Shown piece after piece: positions 11,192-23,555 of a stretch of 64,000 nucleotides of DNA; positions within the stretch are counted from its first letter, which is position 1, and every line of letters starts with the position of its first letter. Source of the stretch: Gordionus sp. m RMFG-2023 (lineage: Eukaryota > Nematomorpha > Gordioida > Chordodea > Parachordodidae). The position numbers were made by a program, and so were the translations under genes. The DNA lies in NCBI RefSeq assembly GCF_954871325.1, contig NC_088775.1, positions 57,265,561-57,329,560 on the forward strand, in the 5' to 3' direction. The notes under the pieces are model-generated. The model did not search any database and had not been told where the DNA came from. It was given only the letters and a program-made list of their open reading frames with translations.

Positions 11192-12685
11192 TATTTATGT
11201 TTTATTAATATACTCATTTGTATTAATTATATTATAATTGTTAAATTAGATTTTTTTTTAAATACCGCACAAGAATTACTCATATTTTATTGTTATTCTA
11301 TTTTTTTTAAATATAGTTATTTAGAATAAATTTTTAATATAATCTATATAAAATTTATTAATTTTGAAACTTATTTTATTGATAAATAATAAATAAAATC
11401 TATAATGAAATTCTCTGCAAAATTTTGTTATATGCAAAAATTTAATTAAAATAATTATATGTAACAACATTTCTAAAGAATTTTTTTAAAATATTTATAT
11501 TAAACTTTTTTATGTTACTTTATATGATCTTTTTAAGTATAATATTTTAATGTGACAATTGTCATATTCGCTATTTTTTAACATTTTTGAAATTTTTTGA
11601 CACAAAAGGGTAAAAATATAATTTATATTGTAAAGATGTTAAATTATAAATTCAATGAAGATGTTCCTTGGAAAAATGACAATTATCATAATCTGTAATA
11701 TTAGATTTTTTGATGTTATTGGGCAAAAATATGTATTTTTAACATGTTAAATTAAAATTTCAATTTAGATGTTCCATATAAAAGAGACATTTACTAAATC
11801 TTTGTGTTTTATATATATTTTCTTTATTTTATATTTATATAGTAGGGAAGGGGACCTGTCGCAAATAATGCGGAATAATAAATGTAGGGTAATCAGAAAT
11901 TGCAATATCTCTAAAGATTATTAGAAAAAAAATATAAGTTAACCAAATATTTTTATAACTAAGAATTAAATAAAAGTGGTTTATTTTTATAATTTTAAAA
12001 TAAAAAACGAATTATGATAATATAAAGAGTAATATAATATTTTTTTAAAAATGAAGTAAAATAAGCATATAGATGTTAATTCAATGGTGTGCTAATAGTG
12101 AGCTTGATCCAATTATAATATATGGTTAAACAAGACTCGATATTTGACTAAATCTCGTATCAGCTGCAAAAGGTTTTGCCTTAAAAAATTGGAGCATAGG
12201 ATTGAGACAAAACGAGAATCATTTTTCTTTTGCTAAAATCTTTAATATCGAAGAATATTTATAATCGTATTAAAAATTTTCTATGATTCATTATTTAACA
12301 TAGGTGCATTTTGTTAGTCTATCATATAAAAATCGTGCATTCCCATAACTGGAAAAGACAGAATTAGAATAAATATGGTTATCATTGAACGCATATTTTA
12401 TTTCACATATCAGTCATAAGTGGAAAGTTAGAAAGAAATTAAAATAGTAGACTACAATGTTTCATTCTACTATTTTAATTTTACTTTTGAAATAGGTTTT
12501 GAACACTTGGAAAGAAAAGAATTTGCTGAAGTTGTGCCTTAAATTTCCTTCAATAACAATTTTATTACAGGGGTAAACTTTTGCTCAAATAATCAAGAAT
12601 ATCATTTAATTCGATATCTTCCAATAATATTCCATCTATTGTTATCATTAAAATATTTTAAAATTTTATTTTGATAATATTGATA
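11192..12685. other. AT-rich region without a recognisable gene
   Basis: No reading frame with known similarity. A small hairpin of about 15 bp per arm lies at about 12441-12480 (AAAATAGTAGA and its inverse). Nothing else is supported. Confidence 0.5.
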
Positions 12686-12689
12686 TTGG

Positions 12690-12850
12690 TATAATTTTTA
12701 AAAAAATGATAAAATACTAGAATATTAAAACAACTATATAAAAATATGTATAAATATATAAAATTATTCAATAAAAATATATATTAATAGTATCGAAGGC
12801 TCTAAAAAGATGTTAATTTAATAATGTAAATGTACCTAAAAAACAAGTAT
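12690..12850. repeat. dispersed repeat, inverted copy at about 23620-23790
   Basis: The stretch with TATATTAATAGTATCGAAGG and AACAACTATATAAAAATATG reappears in reverse orientation inside the hAT element at 22115-24407. It is probably a piece of that same hAT family. Confidence 0.6.
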
Positions 12851-13239
12851 AATTGTGTTTAAAAATTTCTATTGAAGTTTTTGTTTAAGAAATAAGGATT
12901 CGCGATTTTCGTTTGTTATGCTAAAAATTTTTCGTGATAAAGTTTTTAAAAAAATATATGTAGACTGTGAAAAATTGCCCTTAGTTGAAATTACTATTGG
13001 CTGAAATATATAATCCTGCCCAATATTTGGTCGCAGTCTATTTTTAATTTTCTAAAAGTTAATTCGCATTCACTTGTAAAATTTAATGGCATAATGTCTC
13101 ATATATATATCAGCAATTTGTATAGTATTTGGTAAAAGGTTCTAAATTCTTTATTTCACTTTTCTGATGGGTAATTACTATAATGAATCAAATTGTCTGT
13201 ACTTTTTTTCATGCCAATAAGTAGATTAACATAAATTCT

Positions 13240-14350
13240 AGAAAATAATATTAGTTCCTCTAGCAGATTATCACTGTCTATCTTTGCTAACGAAGAGGTT
13301 CTTTTCAAAGCCCCCTTAGTTTTACCTATCCATTTAATTTCATCCTAACTTCTAGGATATATGCATTAGTTATTAGATGTTGATTTTTGAAATTATTTTT
13401 ATAAAACTAGTACTATCTGATCGATGAAATCATGAATTACTTCATCTGTATATTTTAAAAGTGTCATTTGAACGCCCATCTGAACATTTCTCAAAACTTA
13501 TCTTCTATTGACAAATTCTACGCTGCGGTATTTCAGTTTCCATTCATTTGTATTCGGGTATCATCAAATCGGCCAAATATTTATTTAGAGAATTTAAAGA
13601 AAATTTAGAATACTCAACTGATGGAGGCCCAATTATTTCAAAAATTTCCAAAGAAACTTGTGCAGCTAAGGGTTTTAAATTTCCATAACTTTTCTAATAA
13701 AGCTTCTGATTCTGAGGTCGTTTTTGCATCAAAAGTGTTATAAAGATTATATAAAGCACTTATTGTCGTAGATATTAGAACATTTTTTTCATTGCTCACC
13801 ATCTTGTTTCCTCAATTTTTTGAAGTTTTTTTTATTTATTCGTACTTTCATTTGTCCATTCCATTTTTTTATAGATTTAATAAGAAAATGTGGCAAGCCT
13901 ATTAAGTAATCCAAATAGATTTTTAACTTTAAGATTATCACATGTGTCACAAATACAATAAGTTAAGAATGTGGCTATCACCATCCAAAAATTCTCCAAT
14001 TATATTCTTTAATTGAAGCCTTGTTTAGAAAACAAGTACTTATACCTGAAAAATTTGTTACTTTGACTACTACAGAATGTTTTCTGTAATTTCTTCATAA
14101 ATATACCTCAAACAAATTGTAGTGTGATCATATATGCTTAAGTCCTGAGTGCTCTGCCCATCTGTATGACGATCTTTTATTTCTTAATTGTTCCTTAATT
14201 CGCTTTTTAAGCGTTTGTAGAATTGCATCAATAACTTTCCAACCGTCGTCTTTTAATAATAAGGAACCTCTTCTTCTGGAATGTAACTTGCCTAAGAGTT
14301 TAAGTTTTTCTTTCCTATGTTTGTTTATTTGAATGAGCATATTTACCATT
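13240..14350 (-). pseudogene. hAT transposase relic (zf-MYM/TTF type)
   Basis: On the minus strand, LAAQVSLEIFEIIGPPS (about 13630-13680), ALYNLYNTFDAK near 13720-13755 and an LRKQDGEQ-like match to the ETRWxxR segment near 13790-13815 keep the order seen in zf-MYM-type hAT proteins. An open stretch of 73 codons at 14128-14349 lies at its N-terminal side but was not identified. Stops are frequent. The GC-richer patch at 14370-14445 (inverse CAAGGCATGCAGGTGGG) could be its 5' end, but no partner or duplication was found. Confidence 0.5.
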
Positions 14351-14449
14351 ATACATTTATATGCATGGGGGAGGGAATAACCTGAACGTCAGTTCATCCA
14401 TAGTTTTTTTAAATTCACCCACCTGCATGCCTTGATTATTGAAAAAATT

Positions 14450-14860
14450 ACTTTTAAACCACCAGCCCGCCCTATGTAAAAATTATTTTAATGGTTGGTT
14501 TGGCTCTTTATTTATTTATAATAATAATATTTTATTTTCTATATATAAACTATAAATATTATATGTATATAAATTAATTAAATATCTACTTGCGGTTATT
14601 TATTTTAAGACAATACTAATAAAAATTTATTTTAAGACAATAATACGAATAAAATGCTTTCTTATATAATTTCTTATGTACTAATGAAAATAGGGAAATG
14701 GTTTTATTTTTCGACCATTCAGGGCTAAACATTTAAATCTAATTTCTATTTCTTTATAGCGCTTATAGTGTTTATAATTTCATCAGAAAATTAAATTAAT
14801 ATTTATAATGTCTAAATTTGTAATATTTAAGTTATTTTGTGTAAATACATATTTATATTA
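14450..14860. other. AT-rich spacer
   Basis: No gene or repeat recognised beyond a short direct duplication of TTATTTTAAGACAATA near 14600 and 14629. Confidence 0.5.
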
Positions 14861-14861
14861 T

Positions 14862-16382
14862 ACAGGGTTTCCCATTCGAAAAAGGATAAGTCTCAATCAA
14901 AAAAAGAAAAGTTTTAATCATAAAAGGAACAGGTCCGATCAAAAATGGAAAAGGGTCAATCATAAAAGGGGTCCAAACAAAAGAGGAAAAGTGTCAATCA
15001 AAAAAGGAAAATTCCTAAAAAGAAAGGAAAAAGTCCGATCAAAAAAGGAAAAGGTCCAATCAAAAAAGAAAATCGTAATTTTTTGTCGATTTTTGTTAAA
15101 TTTTTATTTATTTTTGTTATTCCTTCTTAATTTATTTCTAAATTTTTGCGATTTCTTTACGTTTTTTTTCTTACTGTATCTTTTCTCAATTTATTTTTAA
15201 CTTTTTGCGATTTTCTTTACTTTTATTTTTCTTACTATATCCTCAATTTATTTTTCTTCTTATTTTTGATAATTCTTTTGTATTTTTAAAAATAATTTAT
15301 AAATTTAGGCCCTTTTTTTAACAATTCTTTACGTTCTTTTTTCATCATACATACAATATTCTTTTTATGATTTTTTCATTGTAATCTTTATTAATGTTTT
15401 TAACAGACAATATAATTACAATTGCTAAATTAAATTAATCGTTTGGTTATAATTGAACTGTAATACCAAACGATATGTAAATTAATAAAATATAATCATT
15501 TTTAAATTCTTTTTTAAAAATTATCAAAAATGAGAAGAAAAAAAATTGAGAAATGCTCAAAAAATAAAGATTAAAAACGTATATAAAAGATTACAATGAA
15601 AAAAGAAGAAGAATATTGTATGTATGATGAAAAAAAAACGTAAAGAATTGTAAAAAAAATGGACCTAAATTTATAAATTATTTTTAAAAATACAAAAGAA
15701 TTATCAAAAAATGAGAAGAAAAATAAATTGAGAGAAGATATAATAGTAAGAAAAATAAGAGTAAAGAAAATCGCAAAAAAGTTAGAAATAAATTATGAAG
15801 GAATAACAAAAATAAATAAAATTTAAGAAAAATTGACAAAAAATTTTAAAAATTACGATTTTCTTTTTTTAAATGGGAATTTTCATTTTTTGATTGACAC
15901 TTTTCCTTTCCTTTTGGGAATTTTCCTTTTTCGATTGACACTTTTCCTTTATTGATTGGACCTTTTACTTTTTTGTTTGACACTTTTCCTTTTTTGATTG
16001 AACCTTTTCCTTTTTTGTTTGACACTTTTCCTTTTTTGATCGGACTTTTTCCTTTCTTTTTGGGAATTTTCCTTTTTTGATTGACACTTTTCCTTTTTTG
16101 TTTAGGCCTTTTACTTTTTTAATTGAACTTTTTCCTTTTATGATTGACCCTTTTCCTTTTTTGATCGGACCTTTTCCTTTTATGATTGAAACTTTTCCTT
16201 TTTTTGATTGGGACTTTAATTTTTTTTAAAAGAATTTCTTTTTCTTTCCTAAGGACTCCAAATTCTTCTCTAAAGGCCTTCTAATTTTTAAAATCTCCAA
16301 GCCCCGTGGGGCTTTTTCACACTAGGCTTACTGGCCAGTTCGTCCCGGTCATTCCTGGTGTAACGTTTTTAAATGAACCCTG
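14862..16382. mobile_element. 1.5-kb foldback element with 20-bp motif arrays
   Basis: Bounded by ACAGGGTT on the left and its inverse AACCCTGT on the right. The two halves are inverted copies over most of the length, with a loop near 15415-15500. Each outer arm (14885-15070 and 15890-16215) is an array of the imperfect motif AATCAAAAAAGGAAAAGGTC. Variants read GTCAATCATAAAAGG and TTCCTAAAAAGAAAGG. The open frame at 14808-15200 is only this array read as Lys/Arg codons. Right of the right array lies an extra 160-bp GC-richer piece (16230-16370) absent from the left. The ends resemble hAT starts (CAGGGTTT), but an 8-bp duplication is not evident. Confidence 0.8.
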
Positions 16383-16736
16383 TTTTAAATAAATTTATAT
16401 TTAGTGATATCGACATTTATGACTGACTTATATAGAACCCATTGTATTTAAAGAATTCATTAAAATCAGACTTTTCAGTTATAATGAAGAGTGTATTAAG
16501 ATCAATTTTTTTTAAAAAAAAAATTGTAGATTTTATTCAATAAACTGCTTAAATTTGTGCAAATAATTTTTTTTTATAATATGTTAATAACATTAATCTA
16601 TTCCAGAAATAGTATATGAAAAAAACCTTTTATCTGCTGGTCTACAAAGTAATTGTAATTATTATTTAATTGTTTAAATATTCCTCAGATCTTGATATCA
16701 TTATTGGCACAGATGAACAAAACATAAATAATTCAG
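16383..16736. other. AT-rich spacer
   Basis: No supported gene. A short frame reading IIGTDEQ at about 16689-16730 is treated as chance. Confidence 0.5.
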
Positions 16737-17115
16737 CAGGGGCGTGCGCAACGGAGGGGGGGAGGCAGCGAAGACAAATCCCCCACCCCTCCTCTCACAG
16801 CCAAAAAACGCAGATGCCTAATTTTTTTTTTTTTAAATATTATTATTTATATTAATTTATATTTTATATTTATTTCTATCACTTTCTTATTAAATATATA
16901 TTTAATTATATTTATTTGTCACATTCATCTACTAAGTTATTTTAACAATTAATTTAGATTTTAAATTTTCCTTGGCGTAATATTTATCTATTATTTTCAA
17001 ATTTCTAGTGGCGTAATATTTATCTATCACATTTTCAAATTTTTAGTTAAATAATAATTATGGATATAAGAAAATTTCTAAACATATTGATGATGAAATT
17101 CCGAATCCTAGTCAT
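16737..17115 (+). mobile_element. 5' end of a hAT element, same family as 7195-8973
   Basis: It begins CAGGGGCGTGCGCAACGG with a G-rich tract and AGCCAAAAAACGCAGATGCC, then runs parallel to 7195-7510, including CATTCATCTACTAAGTTATT and GTGGCGTAATATTTATCTA. The TAGTGGCGTAATATTTATCT-type segment is doubled here. The rest of the element and its right end are not found, so it is truncated. Confidence 0.7.
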
Positions 17116-18235
17116 CTTGCAAAAAGGTAAATATGTATAAAAGATAATTTTTAAACATTTTATAATATTTACTCTTAGTAATTAAAATCCCTCCCATAAA
17201 AAATACAAATAATGAAATTGGACAAATAATTGATGATATAATTGAGAATCAGGATATAGCCGTCAAAAGGTTAGTTATACTAAATAAATATTTGAGTTTT
17301 TGATGATAAATGTGCAATAAAATTAATCAAAATGGGCAATATTTTAATTAAATGAGCAGTAGGAAAACATTTGGTAGTTATTTAAGATTTTTGGGCAGTT
17401 AATTAATTTTGGGCAGTATTTAAAATAATTTTACATTTTTATGCACTTATGAAGGTTTAATTTTTTTGAACACCTACTTTGAAAATGGATTTAATTATGC
17501 AATGAAATCAATTGATAAATAGATTCATCTGATAATTATGAAGAACCTGGTAATAGTAAGGATGGAAAAGGAAAATATTAAACATTAAGAATACTTTAGA
17601 TATTTATCAGTAAAAAAAGAGAGTGGAACAATATGCAGCAACAATTTTTTTTAAAATTATTTTATTGATGATAATGCACACATCTCAATATTATACTGAT
17701 AAACTTATAACTAAGATTCTTATACAAAAATAGAGTACAATGATCATCCATATTATATAGCCAATTTTTTGGATAAAGATAATATTGACATATACTTCTT
17801 GAAGAGGTATTAAAGATACGTATGATAAATATTTTATTTATAATAGATTTATATTCCACCCCTCAATTTTCAATATCCATAAACTTTTTATGCTAATCGA
17901 AAATTAAAATTTCAAAACAGCTATTTTACTAAATGGTTATGGCTAGCTTACTCTATCCGAGATAAAAGCTTATTTCAAGATATATGTCTTGTTTGGCCGA
18001 AGATATGCTGGAAAAAATTTAGTTATGCATAACAGTCTTGCTAAGACTCCATTCACGCATTTATTTAATATAAAAAAATTAGGATATACAAATTATAATC
18101 AATTATTTAAAATAAAATACAATTTATATAAATAATAATTAAACCGAAAAAAATATAAGAAAATAGAATAGGTTTATAATTACATCGAATTGAAAAAAAA
18201 CATATTTATTTGTAATAAAAATTAGAGTTTAATAA
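17116..18235. other. AT-rich region, mostly without features
   Basis: Near 17320-17430 are three GGGCARTA-type stretches in A/T-rich sequence; a related inverse stretch (TTTTACTGCCCAA) occurs at about 48690-48725. No gene is supported. Confidence 0.45.
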
Positions 18236-18530
18236 ATGTTTATTTGTTTTTAACAACAAATTGATTTCAAAATTTTTACTAAGAGACGCGCTTGTTTATC
18301 TCTAAAAATGAGCTTTCCTAGGCTGAATAAACGCTCTACGGTTATACTTGATGTAAGGATAAGATTATATTAGTAATTTTAAATTTGGGAAATCATCATA
18401 TAAAGATAATGTGTTATTATTGAATTTCATAAAATTTTCTATAAGTTCATTATCAACAATATTTTGTCGCTTTAAGTCAAAAATTCTAACTACATCAATG
18501 GTTTCTGTTGATATGACCGATTAATACTAA
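18236..18530 (-). pseudogene. hAT transposase C-terminal fragment (Ac type)
   Basis: Minus-strand translation gives FPNLKLL, then an RRAFIQPRKAHF-like segment and SLSKNFEINLLLKTNKHLL. This matches the order of the Ac-type hAT dimerisation domain (LA...L.iPatS...ERvFS.aG.i...R..L.p.n.e.l..L). Several residues of the ERxFS motif are changed and stops are present. No inverted ends are seen nearby. A related decayed piece occurs at 22320-22450. Confidence 0.6.
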
Positions 18531-18539
18531 CCTTTAAAT

Positions 18540-19080
18540 TGTTTTTTTTTATGTTGATATAAATTGATTTTTTTATAAATTGTGTAGATTGATTTTTTTT
18601 ATATAAATTTTTATATATTAATATGAAAATTGTTATATAAACCTGATTTTTTAGTTTGATAATAAAATGTAAAATTTTAAAATATATTATATAAAATTAA
18701 ATTATTAATTTAAAATAAAATAAATGATCTCGTAACAATCATTTATCTTAGAAAACTTTAGTTTCGAACATGATTCATTTGTCTAAAGGGTATTTGATTA
18801 ATCTCTAGTTGAAGGAAATGATTTTGATATCTGCTTTATAATATTTTTTTTTTTAATAGTCTTTGTATTTCCTTTATACAAAAATTATTTAATTCTAAGT
18901 AATATAAGTCTTTATCGTTCCTTATACTAAGTTCTATGATCTAATTTAGTAAAATTTTTAAAAAAATACATTTTTTACTTATGAAATCCAGAGTATAAAT
19001 ATTGCAAGCAAATTGAGGGAAAAAAATATGGAATATATTTGTGATAAATTTGTAAAGATATATAATATTAAAAAGTAGGT
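18540..19080. other. AT-rich spacer
   Basis: No coding or repeat signal recognised apart from duplicated TGATATAAATTGATTTTTTT-like words near 18553 and 18590. Confidence 0.5.
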
Positions 19081-19084
19081 TTAT

Positions 19085-20560
19085 TACTTGAATTTGGTTG
19101 CAAAATTATCCCAGCATTGTTACAATTTAAGAAAAGAAAATCTATTTGGGCGGGAAATTATATATTATTGTTGCATATCCTTTGCTAGCACAATCAAACA
19201 TTTAAACAAAATTATAAATAATAAATTTAATTTAAAATTAATTTATCACACCCCACCTGAAAATTTTAATGTAGTGGACAAAACTAGCTTTACCCAACTA
19301 GGTTCACCCATTGGAGATGAAAGTGCTATATTTCATAACAGAGATGAATTTCTTGCCAATTCAATAGAATGAAAAATATTTTAAAACATTTACTTGCTAA
19401 TCAGGGTTTTTATTTACTTAATTTTTTTTTATTCATTCCTAAAATTTTACATGCCTTTCGTTTATCAACAATTCTCATGTCCCCTTATTTTACCTTGAAG
19501 TTCATTTAAAAAATACATTCGAATCTATTTTAAATATCAAATTCTCATCACTCTCCTGGATGCAAGCTGCCCTTCCACGAAAGCTAGGTGGTATAGGTAG
19601 CCATTCCCCCATCCTTATGCATTTCAGCTTTTTTATCCTCAGTTGCTAAATTTCGATACACATTTGGAGATTTGAATATTATAGATCCACATCATATGTC
19701 AGCATTAGATCTCTGAAGCAAAAATGCTCCAAGCCGCTCATATTCAAATTTTATAAGACAAGGAGACTGGAATTTACCATTGATACAGCATTGCTGAATA
19801 CTTACACTTCAAAACTGTTCAAAGATAATCTTCATCGCTCTTTCTCCACCTAAACACAACCCTGAGTATACAGAATGACAACAATGCGACTCTTTTGCTA
19901 GATCAAATATTTCCAGCCCCGGCCATATGCTACCTCGGTTACGAATGGTTAAAAACTATACCTATGTTACTAACCAACGAAGACCTTAGAATAGGTATAG
20001 GTCTTCGTTTAGGCTATGAAATAGTAACGCAGACATCATGTGTCCCATGTGAAACTCATATCGTTAGCCTTGCACCACCCCCTATACTGTCGTTTTTCAA
20101 AAGACAGATTATCCAGGCACTATGCCATCAATTTGATCATCAAGAATCTTGAAATCCACAAATATCTCTTCTACGCTGGAACCCGCTGGCCTTAGCTCTG
20201 ATAATCAAACCAGACCTGATGGAATGACGCTAGTCCCTTGGAAGCAAGGTATATACCCTTCGCTTGGGATTATATATGTGTAGATCGTTTTGCCAGATAT
20301 TTTTCTGTCAACTCCATAAAGAAAGATGAAAATGCAAAAACAGATAAATATAGCCACCTTAATAATCTTTTGTTTGTTCCGGTAGTCTTAAGATACCTGT
20401 GGATCTTTTGGATCCCCCCCCCCCTTAAAATTATTCAAAACAATAGGACAAAGGTTACATTTAATCACAGGTGATCCAAAAGAAGGCTTCTACCTATGAG
20501 AAAGAATATCAATCGAAATTTATCCATCCAACTGTATATCTTATACATGGGTCATTAAGC
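19085..20560 (+). pseudogene. non-LTR retrotransposon (LINE) 3' end, decayed
   Basis: This GC-richer stretch encodes, in several frames, the C-terminal part of a reverse-transcriptase polyprotein type that is common in invertebrate genomes. In order: LGSPIGDESA near 19300, WMQAALPRKLGGIGS at 19557-19602, LLTNEDLRIGIGLRLGY at 19959-20010, RPDGMTLVPWKQG near 20212-20250, KYSHLNNLLFVPVV at 20347-20390, and ITGDPKEGFY...RISI near 20463-20510. The order and spacing match the region downstream of the RT core. The RT catalytic motif itself is missing, so the copy is 5'-truncated. Frameshifts and stops show it is dead. A C tract at about 20416 interrupts it. The clade cannot be named. Confidence 0.75.
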
Positions 20561-20774
20561 CCCGTCGACCAATTCTAAATATTTTATTTTATTTTTTAAT
20601 TTATCTTCTTTTAATTATATCTTTTTATACAGAATATAGATATAGTATGTTAATTATAATTTAAATATTCATTTAATAAATAATTATATTATTAAAAAAA
20701 CATATTAAAAATAAAATTAATTATTTGAATATATTATTTAGATTTATACATTCGTATTTATAAAAGTAACTAGT

Positions 20775-20895
20775 TACTTTTGGTAGTTACATTAAAAAAA
20801 TATAATTAATTACAGTTACAATTTTTAAAATATTACTAGTTACAGTTATTTTAACTAGTTTTTCGTAACGAGAACTAGTTACTTTAACCCATTAT
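20775..20895. repeat. hAT-type terminal block with TAACTAGTTAC motifs
   Basis: Repeated AACTAGTTACTTT, TTACTAGTTACAG and CGTAACGAGAACTAGTTAC words end near CCCATTATTG. This resembles the subterminal GTTAC arrays of the hAT at 22115-24407. The partner end was not found, so it is one end of a truncated or deleted copy. Confidence 0.5.
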
Positions 20896-21740
20896 TGCAA
20901 TTTTTCTAATAATAAATTTCAGTATTGCAAATAAAATGATTGCCTAAATGCACTGAAATATTGCTCATTTTCATTAAATACAATAATTAAATGTTTGGAT
21001 ATGGTCTTGGACCTAAAAAATTTTCATTTAAATTTATTATTTTCGTAATACAATAAAATAAATTTTTGGATATGAGCTTGGATCTAAAATTTTTTCATTT
21101 AAATTTAGCTTATTTAGATCTTTGCTAACTTAAAAAAATATTGCAAATATTTCCTAAATTATAAATTTCAGTATTGCAAACAAAATGACAAAATGATTGC
21201 CTAAATACATATTGTTTATTTTCATTGGATATAAACAGTCTTATAGGGTATAATAAATATCAATTATAAATCATATTTATTATAAGTATAACGAGGAAAT
21301 GAATATGGATCCTGACAATATTTAAAGCATATTTGTAATCTTGTTTTCAAGATACAGTTTCCAGGATGAATGATATTCATGAGATAGCTGTTATTAATAT
21401 AGATCTTGGCTTAAGCAGCAAAGGGATTATAGAACATGTAATGCTGTGCTGATAGGGATACCCATTATATAGATAATTAAAATGATAAAATGACCAGGCA
21501 TTGGATGGGTCTTTATACAATAGTTAGGATATTTAAAAGTAAAATTCATCATTATTAATAAATTATTTTTAATATTTAGCCAATGTTAAGCTCATTAATG
21601 CTAGCGGTAGCATTTTAAAGATCAATGCAAATATATGTTATATAGAACATTACTTGCTAGAAAAGGTATATAATTGCCCTAATTATTTAGTAATATACAT
21701 ATTTTTAGATGATGAAAACTCTGAGGTAGTGAGTAATAAT
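20896..21740. other. region with an internal duplication, no gene recognised
   Basis: A block with TTTGGATATGRKCTTGGA and ATTTCAGTATTGCAAA is present about two to three times between 20890 and 21230, an imperfect local duplication. At 21360-21460 a plus-strand frame reads MNDIHEIAVINIDLGLSS and on to a stop, which I cannot assign. Confidence 0.45.
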
Positions 21741-22730
21741 GAAAAAGAGTTAAATGGCCATGAAATAATAAATTGGCACAGTCATTATATTTTACCCCAC
21801 GAGGAAAAACAAACTATAAATTTTTTTTAAAATTTTGTTTCAAGTCGAGTTAAATGTTTTTGATATTAAAAAGATGTTCTAAAACCTGTGGGTCTAGTAA
21901 TAAATGGGCACTGTCATTATACACTCCACTAGGAAAAAAAATTATGAAAATTTTTAAAACGTTGTTTTAAACCTAGTTAAATGTTTATGATACTAAAGAG
22001 GTGTTCTAAAACTTTTGGGCTTAGTAATAAATTAGCATTGCTATTATATTTTGGTCCACGAAGAAAAAAAATTATTAAAATTTTAAAAAATTATGTTTTT
22101 ATCCTAGTTAAAAGTAGTGCTGTAAACGTTACTACAAAAAAGTGACGCGTTACCGTTACTCGTTACATATGAAAAAAGGAACGCGTTACCGTTACTCTTT
22201 CAAAAAAGTAACGGGCTACTCGTTACTTAAAAAAATTAAATATATACAAAAATAAGAACGTTTTATAAAAAAAAATATTAATATATTTAATTATAATATA
22301 AATAAAATTATACAAAAATAATATATTATAAGATAACATCTTTATGTAACAATTTTTTATTTATTTTTAGCAACTATTGATTTCAAAATTTTGATCAGAC
22401 AAACAGGATCGTTTAGTGCTCAACACAGCTGGTTATAATGGAATGTTTAATAATGAAATTCTCTGTAAAATTTTGTTTATGGATAAATCCTGGCTACGCT
22501 ACAATTTCATATATATTATTTAAACAAAGTTTTTTAAAATCACTATTTTTTATTCTTTAAATTTATTAACAATTATAGTCAAACCAATAGCAATACTAAA
22601 ACAAGAAATAGAAGATATAAAAAAACTCAATATAATACTTTGAACCAAAGCCATTATTTTGTTAATCTTGGGTTTTTAATCTTGGTTCCCAGCCCAATAC
22701 TGTAGTATAATTTATTTGCTTTTATTTAGG

Positions 22731-23555
22731 TAGTGCCGATCCACATATTTTTCACCGATCCGATCCAATATTGCTTCCAAACCGATCCAATACTGATACC
22801 AATTTGATATTTATATTGATTTTTCACCCCCCCCCCCCTCCCTTTGAACCAAATGTAATTAAGAAATCAATATTTTTTATACAAAAAATCAAATTGCGCA
22901 TTACATTTTTTTTTATTTCTACAATTGAGACTCTAAAAAAACATATATTTGATAATATATCCATTTTATGTTGGTATGAATTATAAATTTTATTTAATAT
23001 ATAAAATTATAATATATTAGATTTTTTTAATAAATATGAGAGCCTCTAGATTTTCTGGCAATAAGCTTCTACGATATGGAATATCTATATCCCCTGCCGT
23101 ACTGAAGGTAAACTCAGATGATTCCGCAGATAACGCATTTTGTAAAATTATCTTTGACTTTTGTAAAATATTTCCATAATTCAGATACCATATTTTTAAA
23201 AAAATTCTTTTATTTAAAGTATAAATAATAAAATTGGCGTTATTTAAAAAGATTTTTAAAATAAATAAAACTTTGGGTGTTCCTTTCTATTTTTATAAAA
23301 AAACTTTTAAAATACTATAAATCTATTTTAAAAAAGAATAAAATTTAGAGGGTGTTGTGCATTTCATTGTTTAAAAAAAAATTATCTAGAAAATATTATA
23401 ATAATGTAAAATAAATATACATAACATAAAATAACAAAAAAAAAGAAAAGTAAATGATCGGATCGGTTTTTACAGGTATCGGCCCGATCCGATATTTTGG
23501 AAACACTAAATATTGGTGCCGATCCTATCCGATATTTAATATCGGCAAAGCCCTA
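22731..23555 (-). mobile_element. nested hAT remnant with GATCGG-rich ends
   Basis: The left end TAGTGCCGATCCACATA and the right end (inverse TAGGGCTTTGCCGATATT) are imperfect inverted ends rich in CCGATCC/GGATCGG words. A minus-strand coding piece lies between them. It sits inside the hAT at 22115-24407, so it arrived later. An 8-bp duplication could not be read. A related GATCGG-type scrap lies at 42466-42512. Confidence 0.65.
23030..23160 (-). pseudogene. hAT dimerisation-domain exon remnant
   Basis: Minus-strand translation gives SSEFTFSTAGDIDIPYRRSL followed by LPENLEALIFIKKNL and a stop. This closely follows the hAT C-terminal motif SERVFSxAGxxxxxxRxxLxPxxxExLxFLxxN. The Ser-Glu-Arg part reads SEF, so a key Arg is lost. 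It is the only transposase piece left in the nested element, suggesting a deletion derivative that kept its last exon. Confidence 0.75.

Noticed and set aside
14808-15200. 130-codon Lys/Arg-rich reading frame
   Set aside because: It is the 20-bp AATCAAAAAAGGAAAAGG array of the foldback read as codons, and the same array in reverse gives no protein.
16290-16312. GC hairpin followed by T run as a bacterial-type terminator
   Set aside because: The context is an animal transposon; there is no bacterial gene to terminate.
16330-16362. AGTTCGTCCC as a pol III B box (tRNA or SINE)
   Set aside because: No matching A box at the right distance and no cloverleaf could be drawn.
16689-16735. IIGTDEQ-like peptide resembling the importin-alpha GNIVTGTDEQTQ motif
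   Set aside because: It is on the plus strand, upstream words do not match ARM repeats, there are no splice sites in the right phase, and it abuts a hAT end. Chance resemblance.
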